A DNA stretch of 64,000 nucleotides from Siphonodentalium dalli. Its lineage: Eukaryota > Mollusca > Scaphopoda > Gadilida > Siphonodentaliidae. The translations under genes were made by a program, and so were the position numbers. The notes under the pieces are model-generated. The model had not been told where the DNA came from, searched no databases, and saw only the letters and a list, made by a program, of their open reading frames with translations. Positions 42,001-53,057 of the stretch are shown here, in pieces; the first letter of the stretch is position 1, and every line of letters starts with the position of its first letter. The stretch covers positions 88,964,983 to 89,028,982 of the forward strand of contig CP136061.1 of assembly GCA_032622095.1 (NCBI GenBank), given 5' to 3'.

Positions 42001-44246
42001 TACAAAATTTCTATTTGAACATGTGTGGGGGGGGGGGGGGGGTGGGGGCGGGTGTCATTTTCTTTTATCGGTATCACAGCAAGAGTGTTTGCTTCTTTTA
42101 TTGTTGGGTGACATTAACCATGCCAGCCCTCATAATTGGCTATGGGAATCAGCAATGCCTAATCAATTTACTTAATCAAACTGGACCCATTGTAATGGTT
42201 GCCATAGCGGATTGACGAAGCCAAAAAATCTGAATTGAGAGGGCTGCCATGCTTACATAATTCGGCATCAAACACATAAAAGTATAATTGAACATTTATG
42301 TATGCCTTGAGGTCACTGCCATTGTGAACATTCCATACCCGAGTTGTAATTTTTTGACTGAAATAAAACCTTTTTCATGTTGGGTGTTCAGCCCTCTTAA
42401 TTCAGATTGTTTGGCTTTGGCAATCCACTACGGCAACCCTGTCCCTTTGTCATGGCCCAATTTGCTTCAGCAAATGGCTTCGGCATTGCTGATTGCCTTA
42501 GCCAATTATGAGGGCTGGGTGTTGAATCATTGGGCAAGATTTACGCTGTGCAACAGTTAAAAAGTGAAAAACTCTTGTGGTGACGCCAATAAATTAAAAA
42601 TAATAACTTTTTTTCCAGTGTTCGAATAGACATTTCAGAGGTGTACTTTTGTGTGACACTTTTCTCATAACAACACGGCATCTACATTACATTTCTATCT
42701 ATAACAATATGACTGACTATCTGGCCTACTTGATAACGTGGAGAAATAATGGAATAATTTTTAAATATGCTCCAGTTTGTGTTGAAATTCGGCAGCGTTG
42801 GAAAAAATGCACACCGAGAACGGGACATATAACATATGACGTGACAGACCGCATTCAAGAGTGTGTAACTGAGGTGAAATACATTTTCCTCTTAGGAGAT
42901 AAACGTCCTCTGCTCAGTTGGATATTCGGTGTTTTGATCATGAAAACAGCTTGTAAACGGGCTGGCTTGCCGGTGATTTGTGAACGAGCCGGCTTGCTGG
43001 CTGGTTCAAAAACTGCTTTCATGCTCGATTTGAATCGTGCTTGAATCCCTGAATATCCAACTCAACAGGGTATGTTCATCTCTTATAAAAAAACATCCAT
43101 TACCCTGCAGTGAGCCCCACACATATATAGAAGCATATAGAAGAGTGTCGTCTGCTCATGTTTGTCTGGGGCTCTGTATGGGTGAAATTATAAAATTGTT
43201 AAAGAATACAAGAACAAATTATTAAAATTGTAAAAAATTGTTAGGCCAATGCATTCTCTTTACCTATGGTCGACTCGCATATATAAGAGAATGCATTGGC
43301 ACATGGTAAAAAAAATACAATCCACCAAAACTTTTAAAAGAAACTGCTCAAAAAGCATTTTTTTTTTGTATTACATGCTGTGAACAGTGTGAAGTGAGAT
43401 ATCCTTTTTCCAGTGTGGGTACATTCTATGTGGTAGCACCCGAGCAACTTCCAGTTGAACTCGATAACGCGACTCACAGCTGCGCAGTGATGTATTTGTG
43501 CACGCTTCAGCGATGCTGGTGAATCGAAAACTGAAGCTAGCAGCTCTCAACCTAATTAGAATGCTTGTTTAGAGACAAATATTAAAGTATTTTAATTGGT
43601 GTATAATATCTAAATTTGAGCTTCATGTGGGGATTTAACCTTTCATGCCTGGAACTTACTGAAATTTTGCGAAAACCCTGTGCCACTGTGTTCTCTTATA
43701 TAATTATGTGAGTCTTCCGTATTAGAAAATACATTGGCCTTACAATATACCTTGACCTTGTAAGCCAGTGCATTCTCTTATATAATTATGTGAGGTTCCT
43801 ATATAAGAAAATACATTGGCCTTACAATATATCTTTACATTGTACCAGTGCATTCTCTTATATATCCGAGGCTCCCTATGGGAGACTCGCATATGTAAGA
43901 GAATGCACTGGCACAGGATCATTGATGCCGCACAAGCACAGCTCCAGTCATGAGAGGGCTAAATAGTCATTAAATAGTTCACTTTGAATTTGATGGGAAT
44001 CCTGAATTCCTATTTATGTTTAAATAATAATTTATAAAATTTACACCTGTTATCAGTACATGTATATGTATGTGTTTCAGGCATCGTTGGATGCATTACA
44101 TAACCGATGATACCCCAATGGAGGTGAAGCCTGTCGAGTACAAATGGATGATAGACCACACCGAGAATCTGTCAGGATCAAAACACGAATATGTTCCATA
44201 CAGTACAACCAAGCCCAAAATAGAGAGCTGGGTACCTCCTAAATGA
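38971..44246 (+). CDS. NDUFA12: NDUFA12, mitochondrial complex I accessory subunit (complete, 4 exons)
   Basis: Exons 38971-39059, 40641-40723, 40840-40912 and 44081-44246 total 411 bp, i.e. 136 residues plus stop, against 145 in human. All junctions are GT-AG and in phase. The N-terminus MSKYLEKVSNFRKIIKHNGG corresponds to human MELVQVLKRGLQQITGHGG. The core has GTDKFGNKYF, GRSRWVEYA, IPAEWHRWLHYITDD and near the C-terminus YVPYSTTKPKIESWVPPK, all hallmarks of the family (human VGEDKYGNKY, VPPEWHRWLHSMTDD, YVPYSTTRKKIQEWIPP). The protein is a small peripheral subunit on the matrix arm of NADH:ubiquinone oxidoreductase, needed for assembly rather than catalysis. It is divergent from ASZ1 and convergent with DSTYK. 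Introns 1 and 3 hold mobile elements and intron 2 (116 bp) is clean. Confidence 0.97.
39060..39870. other. NDUFA12 intron 1, first part, nothing recognised
   Basis: Unique-looking sequence with no repeat family copy and no conserved exon. Confidence 0.5.
39875..39993 (+). pseudogene. 5S rRNA-derived sequence (pseudogene or 5S SINE head)
   Basis: GTTGAACGCC, ACCGAAGTTAAGCAATGTC, CTTGGATGGGTGACC, GGGATTCCTGGGTGCTGTCA match animal 5S rRNA in order and spacing. The middle is damaged (CAACCTCGGTTCTATTAAAG in place of GGGCCCGGTTAGTA), so it is not a working gene. Confidence 0.75.
40010..40204. mobile_element. CCAATGCATTCTC element, diverged
   Basis: ATATATAAGAGAATGCACTGG, CCTATGGGTCGTATGGGAG, AAGAGAATGCATTAGCACAG and, at the right, AAATGGAAGGGTTAA. 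Left end not clear. Confidence 0.6.
40326..40350 (+). repeat. Poly-G tract
   Basis: About 16 G in a row with one T interruption, in NDUFA12 intron 1. Similar G runs occur at 33981, 42026, 53493 and 53774. Confidence 0.9.
40480..40590. repeat. Inverted repeat in NDUFA12 intron 1
   Basis: CACAGGTCCCCAGAACAAAAATT and its complement AATTTTTTTTCTGGGGACCTGTG enclose a smaller stem (CCAATAACACTTAATTC / TTAAGTATTATTGG). About 100 bp foldback. Confidence 0.75.
40641..40723 (+). CDS. NDUFA12: NDUFA12 exon 2
   Basis: Acceptor tctttgcag|G, donor GTTG|GTAAGT. Encodes YDELKWGEHVGTDKFGNKYF then KNPYYFV, the conserved region that carries the GxDxxGNKY motif. Confidence 0.97.
40840..40912 (+). CDS. NDUFA12: NDUFA12 exon 3
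   Basis: Acceptor tttttccag|GT, donor GAGTG|GTAAGT. Encodes RSRWVEYAPQYGWDYDATQI then PAEW, with the tryptophan codon split across the next junction. Confidence 0.97.
40913..41662. other. NDUFA12 intron 3, nothing recognised
   Basis: One short tandem motif, AACTCACACTCT three times at 41575-41615. Confidence 0.5.
41663..41877. mobile_element. TTAA/CCCTTT palindromic element (CAGTGCCAAGTCCG family), full copy
   Basis: TTAA at both ends; arms of about 100 bp complement each other almost perfectly and meet at GAAAGAGCTCTTAGAGCTCTTTC. Best-preserved member; 28891 and 55727 are copies and 4613 is a deletion to the terminal 33 bases of each arm. Confidence 0.9.
41943..42700. mobile_element. Foldback MITE (GTTATGAGAAAAGTGTCA termini)
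   Basis: Left ATAGAAATAGAGATGCATTG and TTATGAGAAAAGTGTCAAAC pair with the right end in reverse. A second inner pair, CCCTCATAATTGGCTATGGG (42127) and GCCTTAGCCAATTATGAGGG (42495), lies inside. A poly-G tract sits at 42026-42042. Confidence 0.8.
43086..43312. mobile_element. CCAATGCATTCTC long element, truncated
   Basis: Shares CATCCATTACCCTGCAGTGAGCC, CTGGGGCTCTGTATGGG and the terminal hairpin (with a deletion in its loop side) with 58362-58809; left end missing. Confidence 0.78.
43313..43634. other. NDUFA12 intron 3, nothing recognised
   Basis: Unique-looking sequence. Confidence 0.4.
43635..43952. mobile_element. TTAA/CCTTT element (CATGACTGGAGC family)
   Basis: TTAACCTTTCATGCCTGGAAC to CAGCTCCAGTCATGAGAGGGCTAA, with three GTGCATTCTCTTATA arms inside. 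Same family as 9398-9777 and 58997-59269. Confidence 0.75.
44081..44246 (+). CDS. NDUFA12: NDUFA12 exon 4 and stop
   Basis: Acceptor tgtgtttcag|G. Encodes HRWLHYITDDTPMEVKPVEY through YVPYSTTKPKIESWVPPK and stops with TGA at 44244-44246. Confidence 0.97.
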
Positions 44247-45109
44247 TTTAACTATTAATTAGACGTAGCATGAGTGTTGAGAACATGAGCTGTTGTTATT
44301 TATTGTAAATATCAGAGAAACCATTAAACATGTCCAATTGTTTTTTTTTCTCTTTGCCTGAGGTGGGAAAGTATTATCCAGTCATCAGCCAGCTATGTTC
44401 TATTTTCAAACTAAGTCCGTGCAACATAACACTGCTATTTAGTTCGCAACCTGTGTTCCATATTGTCCTAAGTGTTTACATAAAGCACATACAGTTAGAA
44501 CAACATGGAATCAGGTTGCGAGTTGTTCTTCGATTGGTCACAATTTCCTGACACATTGTGACGAAAGTATAGTCTGATATTTGATGGGTTAGAAGTTTTT
44601 AATTTAAACCTCTCTAATGTACATGTAGGTTGCAAACTTCTTTATGAAATTGAAATGAAAGAAATGGCTGAAAGTTGTTGCATGTAAACAAGACGAATGA
44701 TGTTCTTGAATGATTACCAAATTATCATTTGGTGGGATATAGAGGATCTCCAACTAGTTATGTTGGGTTTTAGATTTTATGAAACGAGTTTCATAAAATC
44801 TTATATCCAAGCATAACGAGCTGAAGATCGTGTACATCACTTGAAAAAAACTAGAGCTTTATGCCTTTTTAACAAATCAAAATCTTTAAAAGCTGAAAAA
44901 TGCATACATGTACGTGCACGGTGTTGGCGGAGATGCTTCACAATCTATACAACAGTATTGCCTGGTCTGCCTTGCGACAAAACATATAGTCCCCCCAATT
45001 TGCCTTCGTTTTTGTGCATATTTTTGTTAGTGCAACTAAGTTGGACAATAATTGAACTTTAATGAACAAAGCAATCATTTTGCAATGTATGGTATTGGTG
45101 TCAAGCATG
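44247..45109. other. NDUFA12 3' flank, mostly unrecognised
   Basis: Contains the polyadenylation signal at 44323 and a ~70-bp imperfect hairpin at 44755-44822 (GATTTTATGAAACGAGTTTCATAAAATC core). Confidence 0.5.
44323..44328 (+). terminator. Candidate polyadenylation signal of NDUFA12
   Basis: ATTAAA lies 77 bp after the stop codon, in an AT-rich 3' stretch followed by a T-rich/GT segment (poly-T at about 44341). ATTAAA is the commonest variant of AATAAA in animals. The cleavage site itself cannot be seen. Confidence 0.5.
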
Positions 45110-45434
45110 GCTTTTCTAAACATAATCCTTTTATACTCAACAGAATATATGCAACAAATGAATGAATTTGAGCCATGGATTTGTGCAAAATACACTCGCA
45201 TGCTCTACGAATAACGCTAAGAACATAGTAATTATAATGAAAATGATTTTATGGCTGGAGTCATAAAATCATTTTCATTATAATTACCATGTTGTTTGCA
45301 TCGTTCATAGAGCACATATGTGTATTTTGCACTGATCCATGATTCAAATTCATTAATTTGTTGCATATATTCTGTTGAGTATAAAAGGAGATGGTCCCAT
45401 AAATGACCGGATTTAGTGTACAGTACCCCTTTAA
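45110..45434. mobile_element. Foldback element (GTGTACAGTACCCCTTTAA end)
   Basis: Arms meet at about 45255 (ATGATTTTATGGCTGGAGTCATAAAATCAT core); the right end ACAGTACCCCTTTAA matches 7194-7411. The left terminus is eroded. Confidence 0.72.
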
Positions 45435-45939
45435 GAATGTGAATACCAGGAGTACTATCCAGTTTAAATTCGATACCTGGTTAGAGTGGTATCAGTATGT
45501 TACCGGTAGTCACATTGTGGATGTTACTTACCCTGCTCCATCCATCAGATTATGTTATCAGTATGTTATTTACATTGTGACTATTTTCCCTGTCCCACAG
45601 GAGGTGTCCAAGTGATCAGGCTCGTCAAACCAGGGTAATAACAATGATCAGGTCAGGCACATCCTGAATTCAACTATTATCTAGCAAACGCTGTTACACT
45701 GCAGAGTAAAACTTTAATATGGATACAGAGAATGTCAATTGATATAACAAGATTGAAATTTAATCGATTTTTATTTATCATTCAACAAGGAAGAAATACA
45801 ATTGTCTAAATCAACTAACTATACAAATATTGGCACCAACAATCACAACCTTTATTTATTTATTATGCTGTACAATTAACAAAATAAGGCAAAATTAAAA
45901 TCAATATATTGTTTTACAGGCAATTACTCTGACAGTTAT
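45435..45939. other. Intergenic, nothing recognised
   Basis: GTATCAGTATGTTA recurs twice near 45490 and 45560; otherwise unique. Confidence 0.4.
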
Positions 45940-46375
45940 ACCTGGATATAGTGTGTCTGTCATTTGCAGAATGAGGTCCCCAGAGGGTGAATTTAATGAT
46001 GCTACCCCGCAGTGGGCTAGCATCGCCAAATTCACCACCTGGTGACCTCATTCTGCTTATGCCTCGTCTTCTGGGAAGTAAATAGTCTCAAATTAACATT
46101 GTTTTTAGTTACTTTTCCCCCTTCTGTTCAGTTTCTATATCCCCTAATTTGCAGAAGATAAAAATGCATAATTAAGGTGACTAATGGGTGAACATCACCA
46201 ACTTCAATTGGGGGACTTCAATCTGATCCTGGGTCTCATAGCAGTTGAGGCCTAAGTAGAAAGAGGTACCCAGAGGGTAAATTTGGAAATGCTAGCCCAC
46301 CGTGTGGGTTAGTGTCTCTAAATCCACCCTCTGGGGACCTCATTCTGCAAATGTCAGACACACTTTCCAGGCTTG
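45940..46375. mobile_element. Double-hairpin MITE, long form
   Basis: CTGGATATAGTGTGTCTGTC to GACACACTTTCCAGGCTTG, both hairpins and spacer present, more diverged than other copies. Confidence 0.82.
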
Positions 46376-46877
46376 GATACTTGTGGGCTTCATCGCCCTT
46401 TTTGTCGGAGACATTCAAGGCACCATGAAGGGGTGTCGGTCAATGACCAACTTCGTATGTAAAATAAACCATAAACAATTTATTAAATGAATTCATGAAA
46501 TTTTGAGAACAAAGATCAATTGAAAACTTGGTGATTGAAAATGGCGCCGGATGTCCAACACTCACATGTTTCAAAATTTATATATTGAACTCGCCGTTTT
46601 TGAGGTCACAAACATTTTTACGCTGTGGGAATTTACTTGGTTATCGCAGTGAAAAAATACTACCACAGTAAGATTACAAGCAGATATCACATGTTAACCA
46701 CTAGCATTTGCAGTGGTACCATTTGACAGCGGTATGACAGTGGTTATTACTGGCCTACAACCTTGTTAAATGGGTCGGTGAATAAGAGCATACAGTAATG
46801 CTGATTTATATTACCCTTTATCCACACCAGAATTACGGGAAATTTTTCAGGATTTAGTCGGAAATACAGTAATGCTC

Positions 46878-47068
46878 TAAGTAATCGACTTCTTAACCAC
46901 AGCAGAATTATGGTTAACTTTTCAGGATTTAGTTGGAAATATGGCTTGTTGCCATTCATCGGAAAGCTCTCCCCGAGAGCTTTCCGATGAATGGCAACAA
47001 GCCATATTTCTGACTATATCCTGAAAATTTACCCATAATTCTGCTGTGTTAAGAAGTCGATTACTTAG
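46878..47068. mobile_element. Palindromic element (GGCTTGTTGCCATTCATCGG family)
   Basis: TAAGTAATCGACTTCTTAAC and its complement at the right; arms meet at GAAAGCTCTCCCCGAGAGCTTTC. A shorter relative is at 62531-62655. An extra half arm (CAGGATTTAGTCGGAAATACAG) precedes it at 46845. Confidence 0.82.
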
Positions 47069-47204
47069 GGCATTAGAATGACTCAATGAAATCAAATAAC
47101 TACTCATCACAGTGTTTTGACTTGAGGGTTAACAAAGGGTTAGTAGATAACACAAGACAAGTGTGTGGATACTCTTTAAAGATGGCCTATCTCTTCAAAA
47201 ATTA

Positions 47205-47795
47205 ACAAGAGGTGTGCACTCGAGTGCTAGCATACCCCCACCGTGGCAAATTCAACCCGCATTATCCGTAAACCCAACAAAAAAGATTTTTAACTTTAAA
47301 GAAAAATTCGGACTAATCATATCGATATGGTGTCACAAGAAGCTTGTACAGAAAATATTATTCAAATTGGTTCATATTTGTTAAAGTTATTAAATAAGTC
47401 GAAAATGAAGTGTAATATTACGAAAAACAGTCTGAGCCAATCCCTAGCCGCATCATGTAGAGAGGGTATTGTGAGAAGCATGTATACCAAAAATTATTGA
47501 ATTTGGTTCATATTTGTTAAAGTTATTAAGTCGGACAGAATTTTCTAAGTCAAAATAAGTCGAAAATGAGGCGCAACTTAAAAAAAAAAGTCAGACCGAA
47601 CTGCAATTAGCATCATGCGGAGAGGCAGTCATAAGGAGATTGCATACAAAAAATTATTGAAATTGGTTCATAGTTGTTCGAGTTATGAGGTCGGACGGAC
47701 GGACGGTACGACGGACACACGGAGGGAGAAAGCGTGACGGACGGACGGAGTCAATCCAGTATACCCCCCATTTTCTTCGGAAGTGGGGGAATAAT
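47205..47795. mobile_element. GTGCACTCGAGTGCTAG repeat element with ACGG microsatellite
   Basis: CAAGAGGTGTGCACTCGAGT ... ATACCCCCACC at the left; two to three internal units with TTGGTTCATATTTGTTAAAG and TAAGTCGAAAATGA; then GACGGACGGAC repeats and TATACCCCC...GTGGGGGAATA at the right. Same build as 24445-25325 but different sequence. Confidence 0.7.
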
Positions 47796-48180
47796 AATTA
47801 AAGATGGATTATTTCTTCATATAATTTTGAAATAGTTTCATGGGAAATGCTTATTGATTTTATTCCGAATTATTTTGTTATAAAATGAGATGATTAAATG
47901 GGACACTTTAATGTTTTATTTTTAGAACATTCAGGTGATGCCATATGGCGATAGAGATCATTAGGGTGTCCCCCATAGGTATGATCCGAACAACAAATGT
48001 CCCAGATTGATTGGTTGTATTGTTTTATTACATAGTTACAAGCGATAATGAGTCTAATTAACGTTTATTTGTGACGAAATTACACAACAAAACTTATGGT
48101 CTCTGTTAACAGTAACCACTATTGTTCTTTAGCTAAACAACCACACATTTTAGACCAGAAAATATTCGAAATATATAATT
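47796..48180. other. Intergenic, nothing recognised
   Basis: AT-rich unique-looking sequence. Confidence 0.4.
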
Positions 48181-48900
48181 TTTAAAATTAAAATTAGTTT
48201 TTCCTCAAGGGAAGCCCGAAACTGAACTATATGGATTATTATCCTCGGCCTTGTGTTATCAGGAGGGTTAAAATTTATTGTCCGTTTATTGCCTACTCCG
48301 GTCAATCAGCGCTCGGATTAGCCCACGCATGAATGCGTCCCGTGCAAATCCCGCGCTCTAACAATTCATCTAGCCAGTTTTATTTCCGACTTTTAATAAT
48401 AAGATTTGCGAGTCGCGGGGTTGGGAATGGCACCGCCATGGCAGGGATCTATGATAGTTCAGTTTCGGGCTTCCCTTGAGGAAAAACTAATTTTAATTTT
48501 AAAAATTAAATTTTTCCGCCAAGGAGAAGCCCTTCAACTGAACTATATGGATTAGAATGCAAGCCCAGGAGGAGGCAACGAGCAATAAATTTAATATTCC
48601 AGTTTGACGGGAATGTACTCTTCCAAAAAAGATTTCATGTAAATGTGATTTAGTCATGAATCAGCTTTGATATGTTATGTGAAAGAGCTCATAAATTCAG
48701 ATTCCAGCATTGCTCAAGCTTGTACCTCCCCCCTTGTCTTTTGGAATAAACATCCCAGGCAGTGCCATACCATACGTGCCAGCTACTAGTAGAAACCGAG
48801 AAGTAGAGACTTATTCTTCTGCTGCTTTTTTTTTCTCATTTCATGCGATGAGAGTGATGTCTGTATTTACTATTTATATCTTACCAAATAGAAAGCGCTA

Positions 48901-49090
48901 TTGACGGTACGCGACAGCGAGTCTTCCCCACACAGAACGGCCTCCAAAGGCTCGGGTGCTATTGTCCCGGAGGATTGGTTGCCCGAATCTCAGAGAACGG
49001 CACTCTGCCTGCCACGGTCTGCTGATGCAGGACCAGGGGGCGCGAACTGGTACAGCCCGAGGACTGGTACAGTTGTGCAAAGTTTGTGTA
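48901..49090. repeat. GC-rich duplicated block, copy 1
   Basis: Shares GCGACA, CTTCCCCACACAGAACGGCC, GGAGGATTGGTTGCCCGAAT and CTGCCACGGTCTGC with 49690-49850 in the same order. Confidence 0.75.
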
Positions 49091-49566
49091 ATTCATTGTA
49101 ACAAGATTTGACACATATCCTGTGATGAAGTTTTTACAAGAGATCGACCCGTGTCGTTTCCATACGCAAAGCGAGTTCCCTAGGAACAACAGAATCCTTG
49201 ACCGACAGTGGGAACCACCGTCGGCCCGAGATCCTTGCTCATCGTCGTCAAAGCCATCAGACGCCAGGAGAATTATAGAAAGCATGTCAGGATCGACGCC
49301 AGCAACAGAACAGCCTGCATCAGGTTGAGGTAAGGTACTAGAGGGAAGCCCACACTGGGAATGGCTCGAACGAGGAACAATTGCGCTCGCAGTTAGATTT
49401 TAAGGTGTTATTTCCCACCCCAAGGCCAGAATGGCGGAAAAAAGGGAAATTGAAAGGATCCATTTGACCAGGGAAAGCCCCCCACCGAATCTCCCAAATG
49501 CAGGTGGTCCTGACACGCTGACATTAACATCGATGACATACCACTAGGATCCCCTGACGGCAGAGG

Positions 49567-49860
49567 AGCAGGCCTGGACGTATCACTTGGGATGACGTTT
49601 CCAGGGGGACAAGACCGACCCTCGTAATGGAGTGGGCCACGGCGCCGTGGGGAAGCGTCAGAAGGCCAGTTGGCTGGTGCGCTTTGTGCGACACGGGACA
49701 ACGAGGCTTCCCCACCCAGAACAGTCGCCAAAGGCGCTGGTGCTTGTGTCCTGGAGGATTGGTTGCCCGAATCTCCGGAGGTCGGCACCCTGCCTCCCAC
49801 GGTCTGCAGAAGACGGGGCTTGCAGCATGACCAGGGGGGACCGAATGGTTCCTGCCCGAG
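49567..49860. repeat. GC-rich duplicated blocks, second copies
   Basis: 49690-49850 repeats 48901-49090. 49567-49670 (GAGCAGGCCTGGA, GGGGGACAAGACC, CTCGTAATGGAGTGGGCCACG) repeats at 50262-50365. Open frames exist on both strands and none resembles a known domain. Confidence 0.75.
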
Positions 49861-50744
49861 TTAAGACTGGTACGTTTGCTCAAAATGTTTAACCATGGAC
49901 CAATGGGCCCTCAACCAACTATGACAATATCGCGTATATTCATGAGCAACCCGCACGGTGTCTGGCCATCAAAGTCGAATCTCGTTCAACTATAAGCAAG
50001 ACAAGACATTCTGTTAGTTATTAGCAAGCATAATATACAAAACATTTGTTAGTTATTGCAAAACAAGGTTAATAAGGTAAATTCCGTTATTTACTATGGC
50101 CACGTGATCTTACCTACTAGAAATTAAACCGCAGGTAAGATACTGTCTTTTCTCGGCGAAGAGGATGATGAGATCCGATTTCTCCTGTGCAAGAACATAG
50201 CGGTGTCCTTGCTTACGGTGAGGAGAACATTTTATACACTTACGGAAAGTCCACAGATGGTGGAGCAGGCCTGGAATATCCCGAGGGAGTATGATTCCAG
50301 GGGGACAAGACCCACTCTCGTAATGGAGTGGGCCACGGACCGTGGGGAAGAGTCAGAAGTCTCAGTCCTTCCCAGGAGACAGGAGCAATTGTTCTCGCAG
50401 CCATATGCAATTGTAATTTTCTAATTCACTAATATTAAACTGTGCACTGTTCCCTCTTGACAAAATGTGCATGGTCACAGTAATCGTTGATTCAATATTA
50501 AACTATTGGAAGGTATATTTAAAACCGTTCCCATCGCAGTTAAATTATGGGAATGTGAAAGTGCCATGGAACATGCATGTTTTGAGGTCTATCCCACATT
50601 GAATTTGAGAAAAACACAACTGATGATTATACAGGCGCAAGTACATCCGTCTTCTGAATTGCGAGAGCAAATGAGAGCTCGAGCTGCGTTTACATCTGGG
50701 AAGAACTGAAGTCTGATTGGCTGGTGCGCTGCGCGGAACGGCGC

Positions 50745-51420
50745 TTTATATGTGTGATGATACAAATGCTTTCATTTGTGTTATTCATTTAGGTTTTCTA
50801 TTTACCAGATAATCATATGGATATGTAGTAATAGAAGGAGAAGAGCCATGTTTTGGACTCTTTTGAAATTGGCACTGGCAGGCCTGCCGAATGCAAAATA
50901 AATCGTAAGCCGTAACGTGTTTGTCGGTTGTCTGGTTGTGCTTAGGCACCCATAGGTTACACAAACTGTTATATTCAGTATCACGAGAGCCACACACAAC
51001 CTTGACGCGACCTAGATTTCACAACCTCCAGGTGAACCGAACCGTCGTTCGCCTCCAATACGCAGGCCTGCAGTGGTCGTGCGCAATATAAATATAAACG
51101 CTGTTCATGTAACTGCACTTTATATGTGTGACAATACAAATGCTGTCCTTTCTGTTATTTGCCCGATAATCAATTGGATATGAGGCAATAGAAGGAAAAG
51201 AGCCATGTGTTGGTCTCTGATGGAAATTATAGTGGCAGTGGCCCTGCGCAATATAAATGCATTTCCTGTAACTGTGCTTAATACGTGAGTGAAGGCTATT
51301 TGACATTTGATCTTTTCTATATGTGGAAATAGAAGGTAGAGAGCCAAGTGATGGACTTTGTTGGAAAGGCTATTGGCAGTGTATCGGGGGCACATGACAA
51401 TATAAATGCATAGTAGTTCA
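50745..51420. repeat. Three diverged ~220-bp tandem units
   Basis: Each contains ACAAATGCT, a GATATG...AATAGAAGG block, AGAGCCATGT.TTGG, and TGGCAGTG..; the units start at about 50755, 51125 and 51290. The 149-codon minus-strand frame over them is unlikely to be a gene. Confidence 0.65.
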
Positions 51421-52117
51421 CCTGGACTATTCACGGATTGAAAGCGCAGAAGTATGTCGGTATCAGTGAAAATTGACGCACGCCATATTGATATAGTCAG
51501 TTCGTATGTCATTGAGCCTTTGAGGCACTGACACCCTTGTACTAGTATGGAACAATTATGGCTGGCCATACATGTTTTTTATCGTCAAAGGAGACATTTC
51601 TGTCCTGGCCAACTTTCTGCGCACTAACAGAGCTGTTGCATATACGATGAGGTAGTGTACATGAAATGAACGTAGCGAGAAGTCGGCTTCATGAAATAGA
51701 GTTTGCACGAAATTAGGAGACTTCGCATACCGTACCACGTGGACTCCGAAATCGGACGATTCATGCCACCGTATATGTTGCACAATAATGCAATATAGGT
51801 TTGTTACAAGTAAACGATGTGCGTCTGTAGTCAGTGTCAAAATGGCCATCAATGGCGAAGTTCTCAACGTGATTTTGTCGATTCCAATCCCAAAATTTTC
51901 GAGATAAAATGTGTCGATAAAAAACACGGAATTTTTATAAATTGCGTTGCGCATACTATGAAACGAAGAGTTTCTGCGCGTACTTAAAAAATATTAAACG
52001 ACCGGGTAAGCAACGGATAAATTGCAAGTTTGTTATCAACAATAAATATTGAGTTGATAAACTCGCAATAGAGAAATACTTCCTTTAGTTAAAACCACGT
52101 CTGATAGGTCCAAGGAG
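51421..52117. other. Part of the 4.1-kb element, nothing recognised
   Basis: A 132-codon open frame on the minus strand (51556-51954) shows no recognisable domain. Confidence 0.4.
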
Positions 52118-52533
52118 AGAAATAAAACTGGCTAGATGAATTGTTAGAGCGCGGGATTTGCACGGGAAGCATTCATGCGTGGGCTAATCCGAGCGCTGAT
52201 TGACCGGAGTAGGCAATAAACGGACAATAAATTTTAACCCTCCTGATAACACAAGGCCGAGGATAATAATCCATATAGTTCAGTTGAAGGGCCTCTCCTT
52301 GGCGGAAAAATAATCAATATTAATCGATAGAAGCATTTCCGGACAAGGGTCTTCGATTCAGATCTAATATTTTATACCCCGGTAACTTTATAATACATGT
52401 TTACAAAGAGATAGACCATCTTTAAATTATGGCATGGTGATTACCAATAACGTTTTATTTAATAATTGATAAAGCAAATTAAATTTATATATATGATCAT
52501 ATATTCTTCTCCAGGCTTACCTTAAACCCCCCT

Positions 52534-52566
52534 TCTGCGGTATATATATATATATATATATATATT
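52534..52566. repeat. (TA)n microsatellite
   Basis: About 15 TA units. Confidence 0.95.
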
Positions 52567-52892
52567 TGGCGGGAAGATCCCATATTCGAACTTGACCTGT
52601 ATTTTGGGCTAGTAAACTCACATACCAAATTTCATTCCATTAAGTTCTGATTTACTAAAGTGAACATCCAGAAACGAAAATTGAGTGCAAATTCCAACAA
52701 AAAGGTCCATAACGCTGGTTAAAATTGGCGAGCGGACCCCGATTTTAAACTTTACCTGTAATTTGTGCTAGTAAACCCACGTACCAAATTTAAATCCATT
52801 CAGTTGAGACTATCTAAAGTTATCATCCAGAAATGAAAAGCGAACGACAGATAACATAATGCATCCTGTTTTTTAAAAATGGGCATATAAAA
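52567..52892. repeat. Diverged repeat related to 24445-25325
   Basis: Two units with CATATTCGAACTTGACCTGT / GATTTTAAACTTTACCTGT and CCAGAAACGAAA; ends GATAACATAATGCATCCTGT then AAAATGGGCATATAA, like the GATAACATAATACGACC end of that family. Confidence 0.65.
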
Positions 52893-53057
52893 ATGTCCGC
52901 ACATTAGCAAAACTGTCATTGTGGGGTGAAGGAGAAGATCACTCGATCTTTTCGACCATCCCGGGGCGCTTCGCGCCCAACTACTCTCCTCAAAACTGTC
53001 ATTCTGTGTTTATTACACCTGCAGCAGAACATCAAATCTAAGATGGATACAAACTGA

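Larger units (their letters stand above)
48181..52310. mobile_element. ~4.1-kb element with long inverted ends and GC-rich core
   Basis: 48220-48395 and 52118-52290 are inverted copies (AATCAGCGCTCGGATTAGCC, GCGCGGGATTTGCACGGGA and others). TTTTTCCGCCAAGGAGAAGCCC at 48508 pairs with GGGCCTCTCCTTGGCGGAAAAA at 52289. The first ~325 bp (48181-48508) is itself a unit with inverted ends (TTTTTCCTCAAGGGAAGCCC). The core (48900-50450) is GC-rich with internal duplications and no recognised protein. Likely a DNA transposon or a composite of related ones. Confidence 0.65.

Noticed and set aside
42649-43044. 131-codon open frame on the plus strand
   Set aside because: It begins inside the terminal repeat of a foldback MITE and has no recognisable similarity.
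48898-49892. GC-rich open frames of 60-130 codons as a possible gene
   Set aside because: Frames occur on both strands, show no known domain, and the segment is internally duplicated within a mobile element; coding cannot be excluded but is not supported.
51120-51954. 149- and 132-codon open frames on the minus strand
   Set aside because: The first lies over diverged tandem units; neither shows a domain or clear splice sites.
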